NCBI GenBank assembly: GCA_902477755.1 | Contig: CABSIK010000002.1 | Coordinates: 62,001 to 126,000 of the forward strand | Reading direction: 5' to 3' | DNA length: 64,000 nt | DNA from: an uncultured Clostridia bacterium | GTDB taxonomy: Bacteria; Bacillota; Clostridia; Lachnospirales; Anaerotignaceae | Part shown: positions 33,782-41,813 of the stretch, in pieces | Layout: each line of letters begins with the position of its first letter | Numbering within the stretch: position 1 is the stretch's first letter | Notes under the pieces: generated by a model | Databases searched by the model: none | Told to the model about the DNA's origin: nothing | The model's input: the letters and a program-made list of their open reading frames with translations, nothing else | Translations under genes and position numbers: made by a program

Positions 33782-34219
33782 ATGGACTGGAGAGCGGCAT
33801 TTACCAGAGAGCATCAGCCGCAGCCCGCAGAAATGGCAGCATTTATCAACAGCCCTTTTTGGCAGACATTGCGAAATTATATCGAGGATACATATAAGAT
33901 TCAGCCGGTATATGATTACAGCACATGCAGTATGCAGGAAGGTTGGAGCATCAGATACCGTAAAGGTGTGCGTGCCATTTGTTCCATGTATCCCATGGAA
34001 GGATATTTTATGTGCATGGTCAGTATTGGACATAAAGAGCTGGCAGAAGCAGAAGAATTGATCAAGGACTGCGGCGAGTATATCCAGCGGCTTTTTGAAA
34101 AAACAGACCTGTTCAATGGCGGAAAGCTGCTGTTGGCAAAAGTGCAGGATGAAGAAGTGCTGGAGGATGTGAAAAAACTCATCGAACTGCGTTGCAGAGG
34201 AAAGAAAAAGAAGGCATAA
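33782..34219 (+). CDS. DUF3788 family protein
   Basis: 145 aa. It reads as a DUF3788 protein: an N-terminal W-R-A-A-F-T-R-E-x-Q-P segment, then Y-D-Y-S-T-C-S-M-Q-E-G-W-S-I-R-Y-R-K-G and a C-terminal helix ending in basic G-K-K-K-K-A. The fold is predicted to be single-domain, soluble and cytoplasmic. No catalytic residue set is established. AAAGGAGGAAA precedes the ATG. The next gene starts 18 nt after the stop, so both may form an operon; the link to the PLP enzyme is unexplained. Confidence 0.75.
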   Translation: MDWRAAFTREHQPQPAEMAAFINSPFWQTLRNYIEDTYKIQPVYDYSTCSMQEGWSIRYRKGVRAICSMYPMEGYFMCMVSIGHKELAEAEELIKDCGEYIQRLFEKTDLFNGGKLLLAKVQDEEVLEDVKKLIELRCRGKKKKA

Positions 34220-34237
34220 AGAAAGGAAAGATGTATT

Positions 34238-35278
34238 GTGATACGTTTTGAATGTGATTATGCGGAAGGGGCACATGAGAAGATTCTGGAAAACATGATG
34301 CGTACCAATCTGGAGCAGACAGCAGGCTACAGTGAGGATGTTTACAGTGACCATGCTCGTGCACTGATCCGTCAGGCTTGCGGCAAAGAAGATTTGGATG
34401 TACATTTTCTGGTGGGTGGTACACAGACAAACTTAACTGTCATTGCGTCTGTACTGCGCCCTCATCAGGGTGTACTCTGTGCTGTTTCCGGTCATGTAAA
34501 TGTCCATGAAACTGGCGCTATTGAGGCAACAGGACACAAAGTGCTGGCAATGCCCAGCACAGATGGCAAAATCACTGCGGCACAGGTGCAGGAGGCTTAT
34601 GACGCTCACTGGCGCGATGAATCCAGAGAACATGTTGTGCAGCCGGGAATGGTATATATTTCCCAGCCTACAGAAAATGGTACATTGTATTCCAAGGAAG
34701 AACTGACAGCACTACATGAAACATGTGTGAAATGTGGACTGCCTTTATATGTGGATGGCGCAAGACTGGGCTATGGCATGGCAGCGCCTACAAATGACGT
34801 GACATTGAAAGATTTGGCAGAACTGAGTGATATTTTCTACATCGGCGGTACAAAAGTAGGGGCGCTTTTTGGAGAAGCTGTTGTCATCGCAAACCCTGCT
34901 TATGGTAAGGATTTCCGTTATATCATCAAACAGCGCGGCGGTATGCTGGCGAAAGGCAGACTGCTGGGCATCCAGTTTGAAACACTTTTCACAGATGGTT
35001 TGTATTTCGAAATTTCCAAACATGCTGTTGATCTGGCTATGAAGATTCGCAAGGCATGTGAGGAAAAAGGTTTTGGCATGCAGTTTGATTCTTATACCAA
35101 TCAGCAGTTCCCCATCCTGCCAAACGCACTTGTGGCTGAATTGCGTCAGAAATATGCGTTCTACACATGGCAGAAAGTGGATGAAGATCATACTTCTGTT
35201 CGTTTCTGCACAAGCTGGGCAACAGATGCGGAAAATGTGGAACAGCTTCTGGCAGACATTCGTGCTTTTGGCGCATAA
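34238..35278 (+). CDS. Threonine aldolase-like PLP enzyme (beta-eliminating lyase family)
   Basis: 346 aa, GTG start after AAAGGAAAG. Fold type I PLP enzyme: V-G-G-T-Q-T-N, D-G-A-R-L-G-Y-G and the Schiff-base Lys in I-G-G-T-K206-V-G match the low-specificity L-threonine aldolase group. It would split threonine or allo-threonine to glycine and acetaldehyde, or act as a related lyase. Lys and Asp positions are intact. A bidirectional terminator follows. Confidence 0.85.
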   Translation: MIRFECDYAEGAHEKILENMMRTNLEQTAGYSEDVYSDHARALIRQACGKEDLDVHFLVGGTQTNLTVIASVLRPHQGVLCAVSGHVNVHETGAIEATGHKVLAMPSTDGKITAAQVQEAYDAHWRDESREHVVQPGMVYISQPTENGTLYSKEELTALHETCVKCGLPLYVDGARLGYGMAAPTNDVTLKDLAELSDIFYIGGTKVGALFGEAVVIANPAYGKDFRYIIKQRGGMLAKGRLLGIQFETLFTDGLYFEISKHAVDLAMKIRKACEEKGFGMQFDSYTNQQFPILPNALVAELRQKYAFYTWQKVDEDHTSVRFCTSWATDAENVEQLLADIRAFGA

Positions 35279-35321
35279 GAAACAGACATATTTTAAAAAC
35301 AATTACCTCAGCGGAAAAAAT

Positions 35322-35361
35322 AAAAACCAGAAAGAATCATTTCGATTCTTTCTGGTTTTTT
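35322..35361. terminator. Bidirectional terminator between the PLP enzyme and prfC
   Basis: 17-bp arms AAAAACCAGAAAGAATC / GATTCTTTCTGGTTTTT with a 5-nt loop; the A- and T-tracts serve both strands. Confidence 0.95.
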
Positions 35362-35365
35362 GTGT

Positions 35366-36955
35366 TTAACCCTGATATTCTGTATCGTCTACGTCCAGCG
35401 CTTCTACCAGCTTCACTTCGGGGTTCTTCTGCATGAAGTTATTCAGTGTGTACTGGTTTGCAAAGAGCAGGATGGGACGTTCAAAGTGGTCATATACCAG
35501 TGTGCTTCTGGCTACTACATAATCTTTAACATCCTTGGGAGAGCCGGGCGCTACCCAGCGGGCTACGCTGTAATCCAGAGGTTCCATACGGATTTCGGAG
35601 TTGTATTCGTTTTTCAGACGATATTCAAATACTTCAAACTGAAGCTGACCAACAGCACCCAGAATAACGTCATTGAATTCGTTGTGGTATACCTGAATGG
35701 CACCTTCCTGTGCTAACTGCTGTACGCCTTTCTGGAACTGTTTTGCTTTCAGAGAGTTTACAGGATGCACACGGCAGAAAAGTTCGGGAGGGAAGGTGGG
35801 CAGTGGTTCAAAGAAAAGTTTTTCCTTCCGGTCGGTAATGGTATCGCCGATCTGATAGTTGCCGCTGTCGTAAATACCGATGATATCCCCAGCAATGGCT
35901 GTTTCTACGGTTTCTCGGTCGTTTGCCATCAGGTGGGTGGACTGACTTAGTTTGATCTGTTTGCCTGTACGGGACAGGGTAACATTCATACCACGGTTGA
36001 ATGTGCCGGAGCAGATGCGCAGGAACGCCAGTCTGTCACGATGGGCAGGATTCATGTTTGCCTGAATTTTGAAAATAAAGCCGCTGAAGAATTCGTCTGT
36101 GGGTTTTACTTCGCCTGTTGTTGTTTTTCTTGCACCGGGAGCAGGAGACCATTCCAGGAAATGTTTCAGGAAAGGTGTGATACCGAAGTCAGCCAGAGCG
36201 GAACCGAAGAACACGGGAGAAAGTTTCCCTTCTTTGATTGCCTGCAGGTCAAAGGGGTTGCCTGCGCCATCCAGCAGTTCCATTTCACCACGGAGAATAT
36301 CCAGATTAGCATCGGAAATAACCCCTTCCAGTGTGTCACCAAATACACCGTTAGCGCCCAGTTCCACCACGCCGTCTTTCTGTTTGTAGAGATATACTTT
36401 GTTTTCCAGACGGTCATAGATGCCTTCAAATGTCAGACCGTTGCCAATAGGCCATGTAACAGCTGTGGAGGGCAGTCCCAGAGCGTCTTCCAGGTCAGCC
36501 ATGCAATCCAGAGGATCTTTGGACTGACGGTCTAATTTGTTGATGAATGTAAAAATGGGGATTTCACGCATGCTGCAAACTTTGAACAGTTTTACAGTCT
36601 GTGCTTCCACACCTTTTGCCGCGTCGATAACCATGACAGCGCTGTCTACAGATGTCAGAATACGATACGTGTCTTCACCGAAGTCATTATGACCGGGTGT
36701 ATCCATGATGGATACCACTTTGCCGTCATACTCGAACTGCATAACGGAAGAAGTAACGGAAATACCTCTCTGTTTTTCGATTTCCATCCAGTCACTTTTT
36801 GCAAATTTTGCGTTTCTTCTTGCTTTTACGGTGCCGGCTTCTCGAATAGCGCCGCCGTGGAGCAGCAGTTTTTCTGTCAGTGTGGTTTTACCTGCGTCGG
36901 GGTGAGAGATGATGCCGAAAATACGCCGTTTTTGAATGGCTTCCAGATTACTCAT
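35366..36955 (-). CDS. prfC: Peptide chain release factor 3
   Basis: 529 aa from the chosen ATG, the same length as E. coli RF3. GTPase motifs: S-H-P-D-A-G-K-T-T (P-loop), G-I-S-V-T-S-S, D-T-P-G-H-N-D-F and N-K-L-D-R. Domains II and III follow as in the EF-G-like family. RF3 recycles RF1/RF2 after termination. The frame remains open far upstream (to 37111), but GAAAGG spaced for M-S-N-L-E-A fits best; ATG 36961 is a near alternative. It is a single-gene unit reading away from ridA. Confidence 0.95.
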   Translation of the reverse strand: MSNLEAIQKRRIFGIISHPDAGKTTLTEKLLLHGGAIREAGTVKARRNAKFAKSDWMEIEKQRGISVTSSVMQFEYDGKVVSIMDTPGHNDFGEDTYRILTSVDSAVMVIDAAKGVEAQTVKLFKVCSMREIPIFTFINKLDRQSKDPLDCMADLEDALGLPSTAVTWPIGNGLTFEGIYDRLENKVYLYKQKDGVVELGANGVFGDTLEGVISDANLDILRGEMELLDGAGNPFDLQAIKEGKLSPVFFGSALADFGITPFLKHFLEWSPAPGARKTTTGEVKPTDEFFSGFIFKIQANMNPAHRDRLAFLRICSGTFNRGMNVTLSRTGKQIKLSQSTHLMANDRETVETAIAGDIIGIYDSGNYQIGDTITDRKEKLFFEPLPTFPPELFCRVHPVNSLKAKQFQKGVQQLAQEGAIQVYHNEFNDVILGAVGQLQFEVFEYRLKNEYNSEIRMEPLDYSVARWVAPGSPKDVKDYVVARSTLVYDHFERPILLFANQYTLNNFMQKNPEVKLVEALDVDDTEYQG

Positions 36956-37110
36956 GTTCATTTTCCTTTCTGTCCAAAATCTATATTGAAAAGTTGTTGC
37001 TTTTTGTATCCATAACATTTCTATTTTAACCGAAACCAGACAAAAAGGGAATAAAAATTTGCAGAATTTCATACAAAAAGTAAAAAATGCTGTATCTGAT
37101 ACGAAATACA

Positions 37111-37139
37111 TTGACTGTATATTGTCTTTGGACTAAAAT
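37111..37139 (+). promoter_or_regulatory. ridA promoter
   Basis: TTGACT (37111-37116), 17-bp spacer, TAAAAT (37134-37139), 42 bp before the ATG. Confidence 0.8.
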
Positions 37140-37181
37140 AAAGATAAATAAAATATAAGCAAAAATATGGAGGTTATCAAC

Positions 37182-37562
37182 ATGTTTAAAGTAACAAGCA
37201 CAGACAAAGCACCCGCAGCTATCGGCCCTTACTCTCAGGCTATCGAAGTAAATGGTTTCCTGTTCGCTTCCGGTCAGGTTCCCATCAACCCTGAAGTAGG
37301 CGATGTTGTAGCAGAAGGCATCGTTGACCAGACAGAACAGGTTATGAAAAACATCGGCGCTATTCTGGAAGTAAACGGTCTGACATACACAGACGTTGTA
37401 AAAACAACATGCTTCCTGGCTGATATGGGCGACTTCGCTACATTCAACGAAGTATACGCGAAATACTTCACAGGCAAACCCGCTCGTTCCTGCGTAGCAG
37501 TAAAAACACTGCCTAAGAACGTTCTGTGTGAAGTAGAAATCCTGGCTGTAACAAAGAAATAA
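37182..37562 (+). CDS. ridA: Reactive intermediate/imine deaminase RidA (YjgF/YER057c/UK114)
   Basis: 126 aa. It shows the family signature A-P-A-A-I-G-P-Y-S-Q-A near the start, S-G-Q-V-P near 31-35, and the C-terminal A-R-S-C-V-A-V-K-T-L-P-K-N-V-L-C-E-V-E. It hydrolyses reactive 2-aminoacrylate-type imines, protecting PLP enzymes; a threonine-aldolase-like PLP gene lies two genes away. The ATG with GGAGGTT spacing (37182) is chosen over an ATG at 37167. Strongly optimised codon use suggests high expression. Confidence 0.95.
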   Translation: MFKVTSTDKAPAAIGPYSQAIEVNGFLFASGQVPINPEVGDVVAEGIVDQTEQVMKNIGAILEVNGLTYTDVVKTTCFLADMGDFATFNEVYAKYFTGKPARSCVAVKTLPKNVLCEVEILAVTKK

Positions 37563-37590
37563 TTGTTACATCTGATTTTTGCAAGTGAAA

Positions 37591-37625
37591 GTGGGACAGG
37601 CTTTTTGGTCTGTCCCAACTTTTTT
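37591..37625 (+). terminator. Terminator after ridA
   Basis: GGGACAG / CTGTCCC stem (with GT/AC extension) and loop near GCTTTTTGGT, followed by ACTTTTTT. Confidence 0.88.
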
Positions 37626-37645
37626 GAAAAAAATCAAAAAAGATG

Positions 37646-37674
37646 TTGACAGATGAAAAAAACTGTAGTAAGAT
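37646..37674 (+). promoter_or_regulatory. Promoter of the first tRNA-Pro gene
   Basis: Perfect TTGACA (37646-37651), 17-bp spacer, TAAGAT (37669-37674), 11 bp before the tRNA. Confidence 0.85.
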
Positions 37675-37685
37675 AGAGAAGTCGT

Positions 37686-37759
37686 CGAGGCGTGGCTCAG
37701 CTTGGTAGAGCGCTACATTAGGGATGTAGAGGTCGCAAGTTCAAATCTTGTCGCCTCGA
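37686..37759 (+). tRNA. tRNA-Pro(AGG), copy 1
   Basis: 74 nt with a full cloverleaf: acceptor CGAGGCG/CGCCTCG, D stem GCTC/GAGC, anticodon stem CTACA/TGTAG with loop TTAGGGA, variable AGGTC, T stem GCAAG/CTTGT. The anticodon is AGG (reads CCU), discriminator A, and no CCA is encoded. Proline identity also fits G37 and A73. Confidence 0.95.
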
Positions 37760-37767
37760 TTGGACAG

Positions 37768-37805
37768 ACCGGAAATGTCGGGAACGGCATTTTCGGTTCT
37801 TTTTT
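37768..37805 (+). terminator. Terminator after tRNA-Pro copy 1
   Basis: ACCGGAAATG / CATTTTCGGT, 10 bp with one G-T, then a T-run. Confidence 0.88.
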
Positions 37806-37854
37806 CCAAGTCAGCTTCAAAGAAAATGTTCCTGAAAATAAACAATAAAAGAAG

Positions 37855-37883
37855 TTGACAAACGAAACAAAATATAGTAAGAT
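37855..37883 (+). promoter_or_regulatory. Promoter of the second tRNA-Pro gene
   Basis: TTGACA (37855-37860), 17-bp spacer, TAAGAT (37878-37883); same layout as for copy 1. Confidence 0.85.
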
Positions 37884-37894
37884 AGAGAAGTCGT

Positions 37895-37968
37895 CGAGGC
37901 GTGGCTCAGCTTGGTAGAGCGCTACATTAGGGATGTAGAGGTCGCAAGTTCAAATCTTGTCGCCTCGA
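37895..37968 (+). tRNA. tRNA-Pro(AGG), copy 2
   Basis: Identical to copy 1 over all 74 nt, 209 bp downstream; the identity begins about 20 nt before the tRNA at the -10. Spacer and terminator differ. Anticodon AGG, discriminator A, no encoded CCA. Confidence 0.95.
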
Positions 37969-37976
37969 CTTTTTTT

Positions 37977-38019
37977 AACTCGTTAAAACGTTGTCTGCAA
38001 TGTTTTGGCGAGTTTTTTT
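37977..38019 (+). terminator. Terminator after tRNA-Pro copy 2
   Basis: AACTCG / CGAGTT with an inner AAAAC/GTTTT pairing, followed by TTTTTTT. Confidence 0.85.
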
Positions 38020-38097
38020 CTTTTCAAAAAAGAATTTTCACGGTACAATGGAGAAAGAATATCTTTTAGGTAGCAACCACGAAATTGGGGTGAGTAT

Positions 38098-38733
38098 GTG
38101 GAAAAAAAGAACGATGCCGCAGAAAGCAATGCATTGGTATCTCGTGCGAAAAATGGGGATATGCAGGCATTTGAACAGTTGCTTTTGCAGCATGAAAAAA
38201 TCGTTTATAATATTGTCCTTCGTATGATGGGACCTGGTGAAGATGTGAAAGATCTCTCCCAGGAAGTTTTTTTGAAGGTTTATCGCAATCTGTCAAAATT
38301 TGATGAAAAATCCGCTTTTTCCACCTGGATCTACCGCATTGCCGTCAATACCTGCATAGATGAAATGCGCCGCCGGAAAGGAAAACAAACATATTCCTTA
38401 GAGGCAGAGATCGAGGATACGGAAGGCAGTTATCAAAAACAGTTTGCGGATACGGGAGAAACACCGGAAGAAAGCCTGATGCGTAAGGAAGGGCAAAGCG
38501 AAGTCCTTCGGGCACTGGAAACTTTATCGCCGGAACATAAAACAGCAATTGTACTGCGTGACATCCGCGGTTTTTCCTATGAGGAGATTGCAGAAATGAC
38601 AGATACGGCGTTGGGAACCGTGAAATCACGCATTTCTCGAGCCAGAATACAATTAAAGGAAGAAATTTTGAAAATCAGGGAACGAAAATCAAATGACTTA
38701 CGTCAAAAGAGCAGAAAGGAGGGAAGGACATGA
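38098..38733 (+). CDS. ECF-type RNA polymerase sigma factor
   Basis: 211 aa, GTG start after TTGGGGTG. Region 2 (D-M-Q-A-F-E-Q-L-L, then D-L-S-Q-E-V-F-L-K-V-Y and F-S-T-W-I-Y-R-I-A-V-N-T-C-I-D-E-M-R-R-R) and region 4 (L-S-P-E-H-K-T-A-I-V-L-R-D, then Y-E-E-I-A-E-M, L-G-T-V-K-S-R-I-S-R-A-R) are clear. SigW/RpoE-like. The downstream gene overlaps its stop and encodes the zinc-finger anti-sigma factor, so it likely responds to envelope stress. Confidence 0.93.
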   Translation: MEKKNDAAESNALVSRAKNGDMQAFEQLLLQHEKIVYNIVLRMMGPGEDVKDLSQEVFLKVYRNLSKFDEKSAFSTWIYRIAVNTCIDEMRRRKGKQTYSLEAEIEDTEGSYQKQFADTGETPEESLMRKEGQSEVLRALETLSPEHKTAIVLRDIRGFSYEEIAEMTDTALGTVKSRISRARIQLKEEILKIRERKSNDLRQKSRKEGRT

Positions 38734-39809
38734 TGAAATGCAGCCAGTATCAGGAAAAATTCTGGGATTATTACGACGGCACACTCTCTGCCAAGGAAGT
38801 GGCAGAACTGGAAAAACATCTGGAAAACTGTCCAGAATGTGCTGCTGAAGCAAAACTGGTAAAACAAATGTTGGAAAGTCTCCATACCCTTCCCGAAGCT
38901 GCTTTGCCGGAAGGCTATCATGAAGAATTGATGGGAAAAATCGCGCAAGAAAACTTGGCGAAAGTATCCAATACTTCTATAAATCAGACAGAAAAACAGG
39001 AAACAGGTAAGGTAGTACCGTTCCCTCAGAAACGTCGGAAAAACTGGAAGAACTTCGGTTTGGTTGCCGCAGCAGTGGTGCTGGTGGCAGCAGCAGGCGG
39101 CATTCAGGGTATTCAGCAGCTGCGGGCACCGCAGGAGGCCATCATTCAGGAGGCAAGAAATACACCGGAGGTATCCGGTTACGAAACAGAAGAAACAATG
39201 ACAGCAGACAACAGCGTGGCTGATGAAACATTGCCGGATACAGCAGTAAACGAAACCACAGGCGCTGTGTCTGCGGAACCAAAACAGACAACAACTCAGC
39301 CGAAAATCTCTACGACGACACCAAAAACAACAACCACTACAGAGACGACACAACCAGCAGATAGCGGGCAGAAAGCACCTGTACAGAATATGCAGGAAGA
39401 AGCCGCTGTGTCAGAATCCACAGCAAACCAGCCACAGGCAGATCAGCCTTTGGTGGGAGCATATTCCATGAATACAGTATCAGACGACGCAGCAGGCGCT
39501 GGAGAGGCAGAATCCAGCCAGCCAGTTGTTGTGCGTGCCAGTGATATGCAGATGCCGGAACAGGTTTCCTTGGAAGTAAAGGATGTTCAGGAAGCTATGG
39601 ATGGCATCCGTACCATCATCACTGAAATGGAATTGACAGAAAAAGAAGCAACAGAATCTTCCATCACAGTGACCATGAAGGAAAATCAGAAACAGACATT
39701 TTTGGATGAATTATCTCAGATTGGTACACTGCCTGAAACAGAAGTCAGTGAAAGCACAGCGGAAACAATGATCGACCTGAAAGTTGTTTGTGTGGAAGCA
39801 GAAAAATAA
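38730..39809 (+). CDS. Zinc-finger anti-sigma factor with Thr-rich extracellular part
   Basis: 359 aa. The N-terminal anti-sigma zinc finger (H-L-E-N-C-P-E-C, Cys/His spacing H-x3-C-x2-C) would bind the sigma factor inside the cell. A single membrane helix is at about 105-125 (L-V-A-A-A-V-V-L-V-A-A-A). A long outside region follows with low-complexity Thr-rich stretches (many T-T-T) and Gln/Pro/Glu, then a C-terminal globular segment. The start overlaps the sigma gene stop (ATGA/ATGATG). Signal-dependent release of the sigma factor is inferred. Confidence 0.9.
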   Translation: MMKCSQYQEKFWDYYDGTLSAKEVAELEKHLENCPECAAEAKLVKQMLESLHTLPEAALPEGYHEELMGKIAQENLAKVSNTSINQTEKQETGKVVPFPQKRRKNWKNFGLVAAAVVLVAAAGGIQGIQQLRAPQEAIIQEARNTPEVSGYETEETMTADNSVADETLPDTAVNETTGAVSAEPKQTTTQPKISTTTPKTTTTTETTQPADSGQKAPVQNMQEEAAVSESTANQPQADQPLVGAYSMNTVSDDAAGAGEAESSQPVVVRASDMQMPEQVSLEVKDVQEAMDGIRTIITEMELTEKEATESSITVTMKENQKQTFLDELSQIGTLPETEVSESTAETMIDLKVVCVEAEK

Positions 39810-39826
39810 AAAATTTATGCAAGAAG

Positions 39827-39867
39827 AAAAGTCGGAACCAACAGATTCGTTGGATTTCGACTTTTTT
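39827..39867 (+). terminator. Terminator after the sigma/anti-sigma pair
   Basis: AAAAGTCG and CGACTTTT arms enclose CCAAC / GTTGG; a T-run follows. Confidence 0.9.
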
Positions 39868-39915
39868 TATTGGTAAGTTTTTGTTGTAGCTGTGTTCATT
39901 GAAGTATGTACGGGA

Positions 39916-39936
39916 ATTTATACAATTTGTATAAAT
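39916..39936. promoter_or_regulatory. Perfect 21-bp palindrome upstream of the his operon
   Basis: ATTTATACAA-T-TTGTATAAAT, two 10-bp arms around a single T. A half-site-like ATTTGTATA recurs near 39957. Located about 55 bp upstream of the his -35, a plausible operator. Confidence 0.65.
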
Positions 39937-39990
39937 ATCTGAATAAAAAATTAGCAATTTGTATATACATACCAAACTTTAATAATCTAC

Positions 39991-40019
39991 TTGACTAAAG
40001 TGCTAAACTGGCTTAATAT
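39991..40019 (+). promoter_or_regulatory. his operon promoter
   Basis: TTGACT (39991-39996), 17-bp spacer, TAATAT (40014-40019); the ATG is only 26 bp further. No T-box or leader peptide fits in so short a leader. Confidence 0.8.
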
Positions 40020-40045
40020 GTAGAAAAGCATGTGGGAGGTGCCTT

Positions 40046-41164
40046 ATGACCGATTGGGATGGATTATTGAAAAAAGAAGAACAGACAGTGTTTCGTCTGC
40101 GGGCGCTCTTTGAACAGTACGGCTATCGTAAATTCAAAATGAGCAAGTTTGAAGAATATGATTTTTACGCAGAAAACAGAAGTTTTTTGACAACGAAAAA
40201 TATCATTACCTTTCAGGGATTGCAGGGTCATTTGCTGGCTTTGAAGCCTGATGTGACATTATCCATTGTCAAGCATACCAAAGGCAGTTACGACTGTCCC
40301 GAAAGAGTATATTACAACGAAAATGTATACCGTGCCAGAAAGGACGACGGAGAATATAAAGAAATTATGCAGGTGGGTCTAGAATACATTGGCGAAGTGG
40401 ACGATTATGCCGTCAGCGAAGTGATTCTGCTTGCTAAAAAGAGTTTGGACAGCATTTCCAGCCGCAGTGTATTGAATCTTTCTCATATGGGCTTTGTACA
40501 GGGATTGTTGGAGGAAACAGCACTCCAGCCTTCCCAGCAGGAGAGGATTCTGGTCTGCATTGGTGAAAAAAATGCCCATGGCATTGCACAGATTTGTCAG
40601 GAAAACGGTGTTTCCGAAGAACTCACAAGCCGTTTGCAGACATTGGCATCCCTCCATGGCAGTCTGGCAGAAATCCTGCCTAAAGCAAAAGGATTGTGCG
40701 GCAATGAAAAAGCACAACAGGCCATTGAGGAACTGGAACGGCTCTATGTCAATTTGAAAGCCTGCGTTTACGACCATGGCATCCATTTGGATTTTTCCAT
40801 TGTCAACGATATGGATTATTATAATGGCATTATCTTCCAGGGGTTTGTGGATGGTATTCCCACAGGGGTGCTTTCTGGCGGCAGATATGACAATCTGGTG
40901 CATAAATGCGGCAAAAACGCAGATGCGCTGGGATTTGCCGTTTATATGGATATGCTGGAACGTTATGGCGAAGAAGAGAAGTCTTATGATGTGGACGCAT
41001 TGCTTTTATGCGACGAAAATACCGATACCATCGGAAAACTTAGAGCGGTACAGATGCTTCAGAGCATGGGGCTTTCCGTGGCAGTACAGAAACAGGATGA
41101 CGGCAGACTGAAATACAAACAGCTTTGCCGGTTAAGTGAAAGTGGGGTGGAAGTCATTGGCTGA
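40046..41164 (+). CDS. hisZ: ATP phosphoribosyltransferase regulatory subunit
   Basis: 372 aa, HisRS-like class II fold without the full aaRS active site. Motifs include F-E-Q-Y-G-Y-R-K-F and L-K-P-D-V-T-L-S-I-V, Y-Y-N-E-N-V-Y-R, and a C-terminal anticodon-domain remnant. HisZ pairs with short-form HisG to make the histidine-sensitive ATP-PRT of step 1. It heads the operon after TGGGAGGTG. The hisG start lies inside its last codons. Confidence 0.93.
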   Translation: MTDWDGLLKKEEQTVFRLRALFEQYGYRKFKMSKFEEYDFYAENRSFLTTKNIITFQGLQGHLLALKPDVTLSIVKHTKGSYDCPERVYYNENVYRARKDDGEYKEIMQVGLEYIGEVDDYAVSEVILLAKKSLDSISSRSVLNLSHMGFVQGLLEETALQPSQQERILVCIGEKNAHGIAQICQENGVSEELTSRLQTLASLHGSLAEILPKAKGLCGNEKAQQAIEELERLYVNLKACVYDHGIHLDFSIVNDMDYYNGIIFQGFVDGIPTGVLSGGRYDNLVHKCGKNADALGFAVYMDMLERYGEEEKSYDVDALLLCDENTDTIGKLRAVQMLQSMGLSVAVQKQDDGRLKYKQLCRLSESGVEVIG

Positions 41165-41813
41165 GTATTTGAATATCGCGCTGCCAAAAGGCAGATTAGG
41201 GGAAAAAGCTTATGATATTTTGGAAGGTATTGGCTTTGGCTGCCCCTCCATTCGGGAACAGAACCGAAAACTGATTTTTGAAAATGAGGAAAACCGTGTG
41301 CGGTATTTCTGGGTGAAGCCTTCCGACGTTGCCGTTTATGTGGAACGGGGCGCCGCTGACGTGGGCATTGTAGGCAAAGATATTTTGCTGGAACAGGGGT
41401 CTGATGTCTATGAACTGCTGGATTTGGGCATTGGCAAATGCCGCATGGCAGTGGCAGGCATCAAAGGCACAAGACTTACCACAGACAAGACCCTTCGTGT
41501 AGCAACAAAATTTCCCAATATCGCAAGGGAATACTTCCGCAGACAGAGCATGGAAATTGAAATCATCAAACTCCATGGCTCCATTGAAATTGCGCCAATC
41601 CTCCACATGTCTGATGTCATCGTGGATATTGTGGAAACAGGCACCACGCTGAAAGAAAATAATCTGGAACCACTGGAGGACATTGTACCCATTAGTGCAA
41701 GGCTCATTGCCAATAAATCCAGTTATCAGTTCAATTATGAACGGGTGCAGGAAATGTGTGAAAAAATAGAAGGACTTCGGCAGGAAGCAAAAAGAGGTGA
41801 TACCAATGATTAA
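41157..41813 (+). CDS. hisG: ATP phosphoribosyltransferase catalytic subunit (short form)
   Basis: 218 aa from a TTG start, preceded by GGGGTGG inside hisZ; an in-frame GTG at 41136 gives a longer N-terminus that fits worse (L-N-I-A-L-P-K-G-R-L-G is the usual beginning). The P-loop-like phosphate motif D-I-V-E-T-G-T-T-L-K-E-N is near the C-terminus. It lacks the ACT-like regulatory domain, in line with HisZ being present. It catalyses ATP + PRPP to PR-ATP. Confidence 0.92.
   Translation: MAEYLNIALPKGRLGEKAYDILEGIGFGCPSIREQNRKLIFENEENRVRYFWVKPSDVAVYVERGAADVGIVGKDILLEQGSDVYELLDLGIGKCRMAVAGIKGTRLTTDKTLRVATKFPNIAREYFRRQSMEIEIIKLHGSIEIAPILHMSDVIVDIVETGTTLKENNLEPLEDIVPISARLIANKSSYQFNYERVQEMCEKIEGLRQEAKRGDTND

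Noticed and set aside
39870..40045. T-box controlling the his operon
   Set aside because: No specifier stem, T-box sequence or terminator is present, and the leader is too short.
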